Shown here piece by piece: positions 16,362-23,897 of a stretch of DNA of 32,388 bases. How positions within the stretch are numbered: position 1 is the first letter of the stretch; every line of letters starts with the position of its first letter. The notes beneath the pieces are model-generated. The model saw only the letters and a list, made by a program, of their open reading frames with translations, ran no database searches and was not told the origin of the DNA. Made by a program: the position numbers and the translations under genes. The DNA is from an uncultured Lamprocystis sp. (GTDB lineage: Bacteria; Pseudomonadota; Gammaproteobacteria; Chromatiales; Chromatiaceae). The stretch covers positions 1-32,388 of the forward strand of contig NZ_CAIZIZ010000517.1 in NCBI RefSeq assembly GCF_903933125.1, in the 5' to 3' direction.

Positions 16362-17234
16362 ATGATTAGCATCATAATCCCTGCCCTGAATGAAGCCGAC
16401 GGCATCGCCGGAACCATTGAAGCGCTGCGCCGCACCCTCGCCAACAGTCCCACGGCCGGGGCTGAAATCCTGGTCGTGGACGATGGCTCCAACGACGCGA
16501 CCGGCCTGCTGGCGACGCAAGCGGGTGCCACTGTCGTCCGCCACCCGCACAATGTCGGCTACGGCCAAGCGTTGAAAACCGGAATCCTGGCAGCCCGACA
16601 CGATACCATCGTCATCATCGACGCGGACCTGACCTACCCGGCAGAGTCGATTCCTGACCTCGTGGCCGAATTCCATAAAGGCTTCGACATGGTGGTGGGG
16701 GCACGCACCGGCCACCACTATGCAGGGAACGCGTTTAAGGGCCCCCTGCGTAAGGTTCTCAAGTTTCTGGTCGAGTTCAGTGCCGGGCGCAGCATCCCGG
16801 ACGCCAACTCCGGCTTGCGGGTTTTCAGCCGCCAGACCATCACCGGCTATCTCCCGCATCTCTGCAACACCTTCAGCTTCACCACCTCACTGACCCTGGC
16901 CTACATGCTGACCGGCCGCTTCGTCGCCTATCTGCCTATCCACTATCACGAGCGCGTCGGAACGACCAAGATCAGACTGTTCAAAGACTCGCTACGCACG
17001 CTGCAATACATCGTCCAGGCAATCATCTACTACAACCCTCTCAAGCTGTTCCTACTCCTGACCCTGATCACCGTCGCGCTGGCAATCAGCGGGTTCTTGA
17101 CTGCCGCGATTACCGGACTGAATGCCCCCTATTTCCTTGGTGTAGGTGGCTTGCTCATGTCTATCGTGGTGTTTGCCTTGGGCCTGCTAGCTGATCTGTT
17201 GCGCCAGATCCTGGTTCGAGCAGGATCGGAGTGA
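16362..17234 (+). CDS. GT2 glycosyltransferase, polyprenyl-phosphate-sugar-synthase-like
   Basis: This 290-residue family 2 glycosyltransferase resembles dolichol-phosphate mannose synthases. It has the start ISIIIPALNEADGIAGTIEA, nucleotide-binding ILVVDDGSNDAT, the metal motif in VIIDADLTYPAESIPDL (Asp-Ala-Asp), and GLRVFSR. It would transfer a sugar from a nucleotide donor to polyprenyl phosphate at the cytoplasmic face. Two C-terminal membrane segments (LFLLLTLITVALAISGFL and LLMSIVVFALGLLADLL) anchor it. The product is the sort of lipid-linked donor that GT-C enzymes use, which ties it to the two large membrane proteins upstream. It overlaps the next gene by GTGA. Confidence 0.9.
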   Translation: MISIIIPALNEADGIAGTIEALRRTLANSPTAGAEILVVDDGSNDATGLLATQAGATVVRHPHNVGYGQALKTGILAARHDTIVIIDADLTYPAESIPDLVAEFHKGFDMVVGARTGHHYAGNAFKGPLRKVLKFLVEFSAGRSIPDANSGLRVFSRQTITGYLPHLCNTFSFTTSLTLAYMLTGRFVAYLPIHYHERVGTTKIRLFKDSLRTLQYIVQAIIYYNPLKLFLLLTLITVALAISGFLTAAITGLNAPYFLGVGGLLMSIVVFALGLLADLLRQILVRAGSE

Positions 17235-18238
17235 CGAGGCCCCAGGAGCCAAGCCCGGCGGCGCTGCCAACTGTCGATCCGCTCGACACCAAGGCCACCG
17301 GGGATGCGGACGCCGCCTTGACTGCCCAGGGCCAACCCCTCGCCCGCGGGTTCGTTCTGCTCAAGATGGCCTTGGTCGTGGTAGGGCTCGCACTGTTGCT
17401 GGTGTGGGTTGGCGAAGGCCTGCCGACGCAGCGGCCATCCCTTTCAGTCGTGGCGCTGACCGTCATGCTATACCAGGTCGCGCTCTATGCGGCGGCCTTG
17501 CGTTTGCAGGGCACCCTCGCGGCATTCGGGATCACCATCACCGCGCGTCAAGCATTGGTTATCCATCTGCGCTCACTCTTCTATTTCTTTTTTGTGCCCA
17601 TGTCCGTCGGCTATGAGATCACGCGGTTCATCGCCGTCCGCCGCATCGACGCGGCGGCCTCGGTCAAACAGGTCGTCGTCGCGCTGCTGATGGACCGCGT
17701 CCTGGGTCTGTTGGCTGCCCTGATCGCCCTGGCCGCGCTGGCCGGCATGGTGTTACCGGCCTCGGCCTGGGCTGAAATCGACCTGACCTGGATCCTGGTG
17801 ATCGCCCTGGCCGCGCTGGTTCTGGGGGCCGCCGTCATGGCCCATGAGTCGCCGCGGCGCCAAGTGCGGGACCTCCTGAGCGCCCTGTGTCCCATCTGGC
17901 CGCGCCTGGCGCTGCCTACCCTGTATTCGCTGGCGACCCTGGCCCTGGTGTGCGCCTCGGTATTCGCCTTCGCCATCGGCTCCGGGATCAGAGTCGACTG
18001 GGCGCCGGTCACCTTCGCGCTGTCGGCGTCGCTGCTGGGGATGGCGGTGCCGGTGTCCCTACTCGGAGTTACCCTCGGCGAGGTGGCAGGGGTCGGTACC
18101 CTGGCACTGATCGGGTTGACCCCGGGGGTCGCGGTGCTGCTGACCTCGGTCGCCTATTGCGGACGCCTGTTCGGGGCCATGCAAGGGGCGGTGATCGAAC
18201 TCTGGGGCGACGCGGGACGCATGACGCGGCGCGCCTGA
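17231..18238 (+). CDS. Flippase-like UPF0104 / LPG synthase TM-family protein
   Basis: This 335-residue polytopic protein belongs to the lysylphosphatidylglycerol synthase transmembrane (UPF0104) superfamily, without the catalytic cytosolic domain. The family-type segment FFFVPMSVGYEITRFIAV, with KQVVVALLMDRVLGLLAALI, is clear around residues 118-165. Later helices include a small-residue-rich loop, VSLLGVTLGEVAGVGTLALI. A polar N terminus of about 40 residues precedes the first helix. Family members often sit next to lipid-linked glycosyltransferases, and roles in lipid translocation have been proposed. It starts with GTG inside the stop of the GT2 gene, so the two are translationally coupled and probably partners. 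Confidence 0.82.
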   Translation: MTRPQEPSPAALPTVDPLDTKATGDADAALTAQGQPLARGFVLLKMALVVVGLALLLVWVGEGLPTQRPSLSVVALTVMLYQVALYAAALRLQGTLAAFGITITARQALVIHLRSLFYFFFVPMSVGYEITRFIAVRRIDAAASVKQVVVALLMDRVLGLLAALIALAALAGMVLPASAWAEIDLTWILVIALAALVLGAAVMAHESPRRQVRDLLSALCPIWPRLALPTLYSLATLALVCASVFAFAIGSGIRVDWAPVTFALSASLLGMAVPVSLLGVTLGEVAGVGTLALIGLTPGVAVLLTSVAYCGRLFGAMQGAVIELWGDAGRMTRRA

Positions 18239-18303
18239 TCCATACGATTCCCGCTGCTGCCCGGGCGGCGCGGGACTGACCAAGAACCTGGAATGAAAAA
18301 GAC

Positions 18304-19115
18304 ATGACTCAGCGAGAGACCGAGCAGACCATCGCCGACTTCGGGGACCAATGGGTCCAATTCACCGACAACTCGGGCTATTACGGGTCCAAAGAATTGT
18401 TCGACGACATCGTCGCGCCCCTCTTGAGCACGACCGACGTGGCGGGCCGGCGCGTCGCCGATATCGGCAGCGGCACCGGGCGGATCGTCGCCATGCTGCT
18501 CGCCGCCGGTGCCGCGCACGTGACCGCCATCGAGCCATCAAGGGCCTTCGAGGTTCTCGCCAACCGCTTTGCCGGTGACACCGCGCGCGTCACCTGTCAT
18601 CAGTTACCCGGCGAGGGCATTGCCACACTCGGCCCCTTCGACCTGGTGGTTACCTTCGGCGTCCTGCACCATATTCCCCGACCTGAACCCGTTGTCCAGG
18701 CCGCCTATGCCGCCCTGCGTCCCGGCGGAAAACTGTTCGTCTGGATCTACGGCCACGAGGGCAACGAACTCTACCTCACCCTCGTGCAGCCGCTGCGGGC
18801 ACTGACCAAGCGGCTGCCGGATCGAGTCCTGGTGTGGCTGATCCGCGCCCTGGACATCCCCCTGGCCGGCTACATCGCCTTGTGCTGCTTCCTACCCCTG
18901 CCGATGCGCGCCTATATGCGCGATCACCTGGGACGGCTGGACGGCGACAAGCGTCGACTGACCATCTTCGATCAGCTCAACCCGGCCTATGCCAAATATT
19001 GCACCCGCGCGGAAGCCCAGGCCTGATGGCCGATGCCGGGTTCGTCGACATCGCCCAGCGCCATCGGCATGGTTACAGTTGGAGTCTGGTTGGTACCAAG
19101 CCTGAGAGCAACTGA
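18304..19115 (+). pseudogene. SAM-dependent methyltransferase with 3' frameshift
   Basis: Codons from 18304 encode a class I methyltransferase: RVADIGSGTGRIVAML, then DLVVTFGVLHHIPRPEPV and ALRPGGKLFVWIYGHEGNE. This frame stops at 19024-19026 after YAKYCTRAEAQA. Adding one base just before that stop continues LMADAGFVDIAQRHRHGYSW and SLVGTKPESN up to a stop at 19113-19115. That is the expected C terminus of this methyltransferase group (TREEAQ, then ALLEDAGFVDV-like). So one base seems to be lost near 19020. It may be a real mutation, a sequencing error or, less likely, recoding. The last ~30 residues contribute to substrate binding, so activity may be affected. It ends the glycan cluster, 81 bp before hsdM. 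Confidence 0.8.
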
Positions 19116-19196
19116 GGCAGATCCGTTCATCCCGGTGTGCGATGACCTCCCCCCGCTGAGGCAGTCGGGCAGCAAGTCCAAATAAGAAACGAGCCC

Positions 19197-21584
19197 ATGG
19201 CCCTCAAGAAATCCGCCCTCTATTCCTCCCTCTGGCGCTCCTGCGACGAGCTGCGCGGCGGCATGGACGCCAGCCAATACAAGGACTATGTCCTGGTCCT
19301 GCTGTTCGTCAAATATGTCTCGGACAAGTACGCCAACGACCCCGATGCACTGATCGAGGTCCCCCATGGCGGCGGCTTCGCCGACATGATCATCGCCAAG
19401 GGCGACAAGGAGATCGGCGATAAGGTCAACAAGATCATCGGGCGCCTGGCCGACGCCAACGATAGCCTCAAGGGCGCGATCAACGTCGCCGACTTCAACG
19501 ACGAGGACAAGCTCGGCAAGGGCAAGGAGATGGTGGACCGGCTCACCAAGCTGGTGGCCATCTTCGAGGGGCTTGATTTCGGCAGCAACCGCGCCGAGGG
19601 CGACGACCTGCTCGGCGATGCCTATGAATACCTGATGCGCCACTTCGCCACCGAGTCCGGCAAGAGCAAGGGCCAGTTCTACACCCCGGCCGAGGTCTCG
19701 CGTGTCATGTCCATGGTCATCGACCTGGGTCGGGCCACCAGCGGCGCTCAGACCATCTATGACCCTACCTGCGGCTCCGGTTCACTGCTGCTCAAGGCCC
19801 ACGATGAAGCCCGCAACCGCACCGGCCTGGATCTGACTCTGTACGGGCAGGAGATGGACAACGCCACGTCCGCGCTGGCGCGTATGAACATGGTGCTGCA
19901 CGACGCGCCCGAGGCGGAAATCTGGCAGGCCAACTCGCTGTCCAGCCCCCACTTCAAGAACGCCGACGGCAGCCTCAAGACCTTCGACTTCGTGGTCGCC
20001 AACTTCCCCTTCTCCAACAAGAACTGGACCAGCGGTCTGGACCCGGCGAACGACCCCTACGGGCGCTTCCGCCTCGGCATCCCGCCCGCCAAGAACGGCG
20101 ACTACGCCTTCCTGCTGCACATCCTCGCGAGCCTCAAGGGCAGCGGCCAGGGCGCAGTGATCCACCCCCACGGCGTGCTCTTCCGTGGGGGTGCGGAGGC
20201 CGCCATCCGCCAACGCCTCGTCCGCCAGGGCTACATCAAGGGCATCATCGGCCTGCCGGCGAACCTCTTCTACGGCACGTCCATCCCCGCCTGCATCCTG
20301 GTGGTGGACAAGGGCGGTGCGGCCGGGCGTCGCGGCATCTTCATGGTCGATGCCAGCCGCGGATTCATCAAGGACGGCAACAAGAACCGCCTGCGCGCCC
20401 AGGACATCCACAAGATCGTCGACATCTTCACCCGCCAGGTAGAGTGCCCCGGCTATTCGCGCATGGCGCCGCTCGCCGAGATCGAGTCCAACGACTTCAA
20501 CCTGAACCTGCCGCGCTATATCGACGGGAGCGAGCCCGAGGACTTGCGCGACATCGAGGCGCATCTGAAGGGCGGCATCCCCAACCGCGACATCGACGGC
20601 TTGGCCGTTTATTGGCAGGTCTTCCCCAGCGTGCGCCGGGAACTCTTCGAGGAGACCGAGCGCCCCGGCTACGGCCGCCCCAGGGTCGAGGCTGGCCAGG
20701 TCAAGGCGGCGATCTTCGACCACCCCCAGTTCACCGCCTTCAACGCCACGGTCACGGCCCTCTTCGCCCAGTGGAAGACCGCCAACCTGCCGAGCCTCAC
20801 CGGCATCCGCATTGGTGATGCACCCAAGCGACTGATCGACGAGCTTTCGGAAAGCCTGCTGGAGACCTTCTGTGCAGCGGCGCTCATCGACCCCTACGAC
20901 TGCTATCAACACCTGCTCGACTATTGGACCGAGACCATGCAGGACGACGCCTGGATGCTGGTCGGCGACGGCTGGCAGGCGCTCGCTGACGGCAAGCCCA
21001 ACACCGACCTGATCCCGCCCGACCTGATGATCGCCCGCTATTTCGCCGCCGATGCGTCCGCCATCGCCCAACTCGAAGCCGAGCGCGATGCCGTCGGCCG
21101 CGAGATGGACGAGATGGAGGAGGAGCACGGCGGCGAGGACGGCCTGCTGGCCGAGGCCAAGAACGACAAGGGCAAACTCACCCGGGCGAGCGTTAAGGCG
21201 CGGCTGGCCGAGATCAGGCCGGACAAGGACGCCGCCCCCGAGCGCCGGATGCTGGCCGCCTACAACGCACTGATCGAGAAGGAGAGCGCCGCCGGCAAGA
21301 AGGTCAAGGATGCCCAGAAGGCACTCGACGCCAAGGTGGCCGCCCGCTACCGGCAACTCACGCAGGACGAGATCAAGACCCTGGTGGTCGAGGACAAATG
21401 GCTCGCGGCCTTGGGGGCGAGCGTCCAAGGCGAGTTGGATCGGGTCAGCCAGGCGCTGACCGGGCGCATTCGGCAACTGGCCGAGCGTTATGCCACCCCG
21501 CTGCCGAGGCTGGCCGACGAAGTGGAAACACTCGCCGCCCGGGTCGATGAGCATCTGAAGACGATGGGATTCGCTTGGAAGTGA
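19197..21584 (+). CDS. hsdM: Type I restriction-modification DNA methyltransferase subunit
   Basis: This 795-residue N6-adenine methyltransferase subunit begins with a helical HsdM_N domain (YSSLWRSCDELRGGMDASQYKD). Its N6_Mtase domain has GQFYTPAEVSRVMS near residue 158, SAM-binding motif I DPTCGSGSLLLKAHDE at 189, and catalytic motif IV VVANFPFSNKNW (Asn269). It contains GIIGLPANLFYGTSIPACIL later. The second residue of motif IV is Phe where Pro is usual (NPPF). A C-terminal extension of about 250 residues is charged and rich in Glu, Lys and Ala, probably a coiled coil, making it larger than the ~500-residue classic subunit. With HsdS it methylates the recognition site to protect self DNA. 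No strong Shine-Dalgarno sequence precedes the ATG. Confidence 0.95.
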   Translation: MALKKSALYSSLWRSCDELRGGMDASQYKDYVLVLLFVKYVSDKYANDPDALIEVPHGGGFADMIIAKGDKEIGDKVNKIIGRLADANDSLKGAINVADFNDEDKLGKGKEMVDRLTKLVAIFEGLDFGSNRAEGDDLLGDAYEYLMRHFATESGKSKGQFYTPAEVSRVMSMVIDLGRATSGAQTIYDPTCGSGSLLLKAHDEARNRTGLDLTLYGQEMDNATSALARMNMVLHDAPEAEIWQANSLSSPHFKNADGSLKTFDFVVANFPFSNKNWTSGLDPANDPYGRFRLGIPPAKNGDYAFLLHILASLKGSGQGAVIHPHGVLFRGGAEAAIRQRLVRQGYIKGIIGLPANLFYGTSIPACILVVDKGGAAGRRGIFMVDASRGFIKDGNKNRLRAQDIHKIVDIFTRQVECPGYSRMAPLAEIESNDFNLNLPRYIDGSEPEDLRDIEAHLKGGIPNRDIDGLAVYWQVFPSVRRELFEETERPGYGRPRVEAGQVKAAIFDHPQFTAFNATVTALFAQWKTANLPSLTGIRIGDAPKRLIDELSESLLETFCAAALIDPYDCYQHLLDYWTETMQDDAWMLVGDGWQALADGKPNTDLIPPDLMIARYFAADASAIAQLEAERDAVGREMDEMEEEHGGEDGLLAEAKNDKGKLTRASVKARLAEIRPDKDAAPERRMLAAYNALIEKESAAGKKVKDAQKALDAKVAARYRQLTQDEIKTLVVEDKWLAALGASVQGELDRVSQALTGRIRQLAERYATPLPRLADEVETLAARVDEHLKTMGFAWK

Positions 21585-21597
21585 CTGGCTGTCGGTA

Positions 21598-21648
21598 CCT
21601 TATTAAAGTATTCTCCGCTTTCTTTAACAGCGTCGCGCCTTATTAAAG
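21598..21648 (+). promoter_or_regulatory. Pair of 11-bp direct repeats upstream of fic
   Basis: CCTTATTAAAG occurs at 21598-21608 and again at 21638-21648, with starts exactly 40 bp apart, about four helical turns. Between them is CTTTCTTTAACA, which carries a partial inverse of the same word. The second copy ends 11 bases before the fic ATG and would overlap its ribosome-binding region. The layout suggests an operator for a dimeric regulator, possibly Fic itself through its C-terminal winged helix; that part is inference. Confidence 0.5.
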
Positions 21649-21659
21649 GGAACTGCGTC

Positions 21660-22823
21660 ATGCACCGCAACGCCACAGGTCGCTATGTGGCCAGTCTGGC
21701 TGGCGGGGAGACCGTGCGCGCCTTCGTCCCTGCGCCCCTGCCCCCGACGCCGCCGCTCGACCTGGGCGGCAGTCGCCAAGCGGACCTGGAGCGGGCCACC
21801 CTGGCATTGGGGCGCCTCGACAGCATCGGCCTGCTGCTACCCGATCCGCAGCGCTTCCGTTACGCCTATGTGCGCAGAGAAGCGGTGCTGTCCTCCCAGA
21901 TCGAGGGAACCCAGTCATCCCTTTCCGATCTGCTGCTCTTTGAACTCGATGAGCAACCCGTGGTCCCCTTCGATGACGTGGTGGAGGTCTCCAACTATGT
22001 TGCCGCGTTGGAACACGGCATGGCGCGCCTTCGCGAGGGCCTCCCGCTCTGCAATCGGCTCCTGCGCGAGATGCATGCCCGCCTCATGGCGCGCGGACGC
22101 GGCAGTGACCAGGCCCCCGGCGAGTTTCGCCGCACCCAGAACTGGATCGGCGGCACCAGACCCGGTAACGCCCACTTCGTCCCACCGCCCACCCAAGAGG
22201 TGGAGCCCTGCATGGGGGCGTTGGAGGCCTTCATCCACGACGCGACCGCTTCGCTTCCCGTGATCATCAAGGCGGCCTTGGTGCATGTCCAGTTCGAGAC
22301 CATCCACCCCTTTCTCGACGGCAACGGCCGCCTTGGGCGACTGCTGATCGCGATGATCCTGCATGAGGGCGGGGCACTTACCCAGCCGTTGCTCTATCTC
22401 AGCCTCTATTTCAAGCAGCATCGTCAGGTCTATTACGACCTGCTGGACCGGGTACGGACCGACGGCGACTGGGAGGCCTGGATCGACTTCTTTCTGGAGG
22501 GTGTGGAGCAAACCGCCAACAGCGCCGTGCAGACCGCCCGCCGGCTGGTGGACCTGTTCCAGCAGGACACCCGGCGCGTTCAGGCCGGCGGGCGCGGCGC
22601 CGCCAACACCCTGCGCGTGCTCGACGCACTGCGGCAGCGGCCACTGTGTAACCTGGCCCACATCAGTACAGTTGCCGGGATCAGCTTTCCCACCGCGTCC
22701 AGGGCCATGCTGGCACTGGTCGAATTGGGTATCGCCCGCGAGCTGACCGGACAACGGCGCAACCGGGTATTCGTCTACGATGCCTATCTGGGGATACTCA
22801 ACGAAGGGGGAGAGGCGCTGTGA
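21660..22823 (+). CDS. Fic-family protein, class II
   Basis: This 387-residue Fic protein probably AMPylates (or otherwise modifies with a nucleotide or phosphate group) a target hydroxyl. The catalytic motif HPFLDGNGRLGR starts at His216. The inhibitory helix motif S-x-x-x-E-G is SSQIEG at 78-83, upstream of the Fic core, which makes it class II (autoinhibited by its own N-terminal helix). The flap region HFVPPPTQEV is typical. A C-terminal winged-helix-like segment (LCNLAHISTVAGISFPTASRAMLALV) suggests DNA binding. It sits between hsdM and the other restriction genes and overlaps the next reading frame by GTGA. Direct repeats lie just before its start. Confidence 0.93.
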   Translation: MHRNATGRYVASLAGGETVRAFVPAPLPPTPPLDLGGSRQADLERATLALGRLDSIGLLLPDPQRFRYAYVRREAVLSSQIEGTQSSLSDLLLFELDEQPVVPFDDVVEVSNYVAALEHGMARLREGLPLCNRLLREMHARLMARGRGSDQAPGEFRRTQNWIGGTRPGNAHFVPPPTQEVEPCMGALEAFIHDATASLPVIIKAALVHVQFETIHPFLDGNGRLGRLLIAMILHEGGALTQPLLYLSLYFKQHRQVYYDLLDRVRTDGDWEAWIDFFLEGVEQTANSAVQTARRLVDLFQQDTRRVQAGGRGAANTLRVLDALRQRPLCNLAHISTVAGISFPTASRAMLALVELGIARELTGQRRNRVFVYDAYLGILNEGGEAL

Positions 22824-23115
22824 CGCGGGACCACAAGCTGACAACCGCCGATGGCTATCGTGACCTGTTGGACCAGATATCGCAGACCTATACCCAGGGT
22901 CGCGTCCGGGCGATGCAGGCCGTCAACGCGCAACTCGTCGAGACCTACTGGCAGGTGGGTCGGCACATCGTCGAGTTCGAGCAGGGCGGCAAGCTCCGCG
23001 CGGACTACGGCAAGGCGCTGATCACCAACTTGGCCAGAGACTTGGGTCTACGCCACGGCAAGGGGTTCAGCCGCAGCAATCTGATCCGGGTCCGTCAGTT
23101 CTATCTCGCCTACCC

Positions 23116-23142
23116 AAAAGGTGCGACGGCGTCGCACCTTTT
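23116..23142. repeat. Perfect 12-bp palindrome inside the yhcG fragment
   Basis: AAAAGGTGCGAC and GTCGCACCTTTT pair perfectly around a 3-nt loop. It lies within codons for YPKGATASHLLSW, which is normal family sequence, so the hairpin is overlaid on coding sequence. On either strand it ends in a short T run, so it could stall transcription about 35 bases before the REP insertion. Confidence 0.7.
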
Positions 23143-23176
23143 GAGCTGGTCTCACATGATCGAACTGCTGAAGCCC

Positions 23177-23207
23177 TGTAGGGTGGATAAGCGCAGCGCA
23201 TCCACCC
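23177..23207 (+). repeat. REP palindrome, 5' side of RAYT
   Basis: TGTAG is followed by the stem halves GGTGGAT and ATCCACC, enclosing AAGCGCAGCGC, in which GCG-CAG-CGC can form an apical hairpin beside an AA bulge. It starts exactly where homology to YhcG stops and lies 20 bases before the RAYT start codon. Confidence 0.92.
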
Positions 23208-23226
23208 AGCCGCCAGAGTCCGCGTC

Positions 23227-23745
23227 ATGAGCAACTATCGCCGAGTCTACATCCCCGGTGGCGCCTATTTCTTTACCGTCGTCACGCACAACAGAAGGCC
23301 GATCTTTACCACCGATAACCGCGTCGATATATTGCGGGACGCCCTGCGGAAGGTGAAAGTCAGCCATCCCTTTGACATTGACGCGATCGTCGTCTTACCC
23401 GAACATCTGCATTGCATCTGGCGGCTGCCCTCAGGGGACATCGATTTCTCATCCCGTTGGCGCGAGATCAAGAAAGCGGCGTCGCGACAGATCGACCCCA
23501 CCACCAATCGCCGCAACGAGCGCATGGTCTGGCAGCGCAGGTTTTGGGAACACGCCATCCGCAATGAAGAAGATTGGCGCAAGCATGTTGATTACATTCA
23601 TTACAACCCGGTAAAGCACGGGTTGGCGAAGCGGCCCGGCGATTGGCGATGGTCATCCTTCAAGACCGCCGTCCTCAAGGGATGGTACGACCCCTCCTGG
23701 GGCGACGCCGAACCCGCGAACATCAACGGGATGGATTGCGAATGA
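23227..23745 (+). CDS. REP-associated tyrosine transposase (RAYT)
   Basis: This 172-residue Y1/HUH single-strand transposase belongs to the REP-associated group. It begins with the family-type YRRVYIPGGAYFFTVVTHNR. The HUH motif is EHLHCIWRLP (His60, His62), and the region KHVDYIHYNPVKHGLAKRPG contains the probable nucleophilic tyrosine (Tyr123 or nearby), followed by DWRWSSF. These enzymes bind and cut REP hairpins next to the GTAG/GTGG tetranucleotide. Matching REPs lie on both sides (23177, 23778, 23828), so this is a complete RAYT-REP unit. It is in the same direction as the restriction operon and sits in the place of the yhcG nuclease domain. The start at ATG 23227 fits the family length; the ribosome-binding site is weak. 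Confidence 0.94.
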   Translation: MSNYRRVYIPGGAYFFTVVTHNRRPIFTTDNRVDILRDALRKVKVSHPFDIDAIVVLPEHLHCIWRLPSGDIDFSSRWREIKKAASRQIDPTTNRRNERMVWQRRFWEHAIRNEEDWRKHVDYIHYNPVKHGLAKRPGDWRWSSFKTAVLKGWYDPSWGDAEPANINGMDCE

Positions 23746-23777
23746 CCTGTTCATCGCGAATCATGGCTGCACCAACA

Positions 23778-23808
23778 GGTGGATGCGCTATCGCTTATCC
23801 ACCCTACA
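23778..23808 (-). repeat. REP palindrome, inverted copy 3' of RAYT
   Basis: On the minus strand it reads TGTAG, GGTGGAT and ATCCACC, with a slightly different loop (AAGCGATAGCGC). It forms an inverted pair with the copy at 23828, a typical BIME arrangement. Confidence 0.9.
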
Positions 23809-23827
23809 CCCAACGCGGACCTGTCGT

Positions 23828-23858
23828 TGTAGGGTGGATAAGCGCAGCGCATCCACCC
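23828..23858 (+). repeat. REP palindrome, direct copy 3' of RAYT
   Basis: This is identical over its whole length to the copy at 23177-23207, from TGTAG through ATCCACCC. The two identical direct copies bracket the RAYT gene and the inverted copy, so they mark the ends of the unit. Confidence 0.92.
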
Positions 23859-23897
23859 GCGGCACTGGAGCGGACTTTGAGGGAGGCGGGGCAATGA
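23859..23897 (+). pseudogene. Probable C-terminal remnant of the yhcG gene
   Basis: Directly after the last REP, the frame ending at 23897 encodes AALERTLREAGQ and stops with TGA inside the ATG of hsdS. A leucine- and charge-rich helix of this sort is how YhcG/DUF1016 proteins usually end, and the ATGA overlap is the same coupling seen elsewhere in the operon. I infer that this is the original 3' end of yhcG. The piece is too short to prove. Confidence 0.5.

Larger units (their letters stand above)
22820..23230 (+). pseudogene. Truncated YhcG-type (DUF1016) nuclease gene, N-terminal part
   Basis: Starting with GTG inside the stop of fic, the first ~118 residues match the DUF1016 N-terminal domain: AVNAQLVETYWQVGRHIVEF, GKGFSRSNLIRVRQFYLAY and HLLSWSHMIELLK. 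From codon 119 the frame runs into a REP element at 23177 and ends with translated REP (PCRVDKRSASTQ). The PD-(D/E)XK nuclease domain, which normally makes up the C-terminal half of this family, is missing. Full-length members are about 340-380 residues. A short in-phase-looking tail remains at 23859-23897. The fragment should have no nuclease activity. Confidence 0.88.

Noticed and set aside
19782-21554. Open frame of 590 codons antisense to hsdM
   Set aside because: Shadow frame in GC-rich coding sequence; no start signal or domain.
23177-23858. REP cluster read as a CRISPR array
   Set aside because: The repeats are palindromic, in both orientations, and separated by a gene and unequal gaps; there are no regular spacers or cas genes.
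23783-23893. Longer hsdS start giving 37 more residues
   Set aside because: The extension translates REP DNA (RVDKRSAST), while the ATG at 23894 has GAGGGAGG seven bases upstream.
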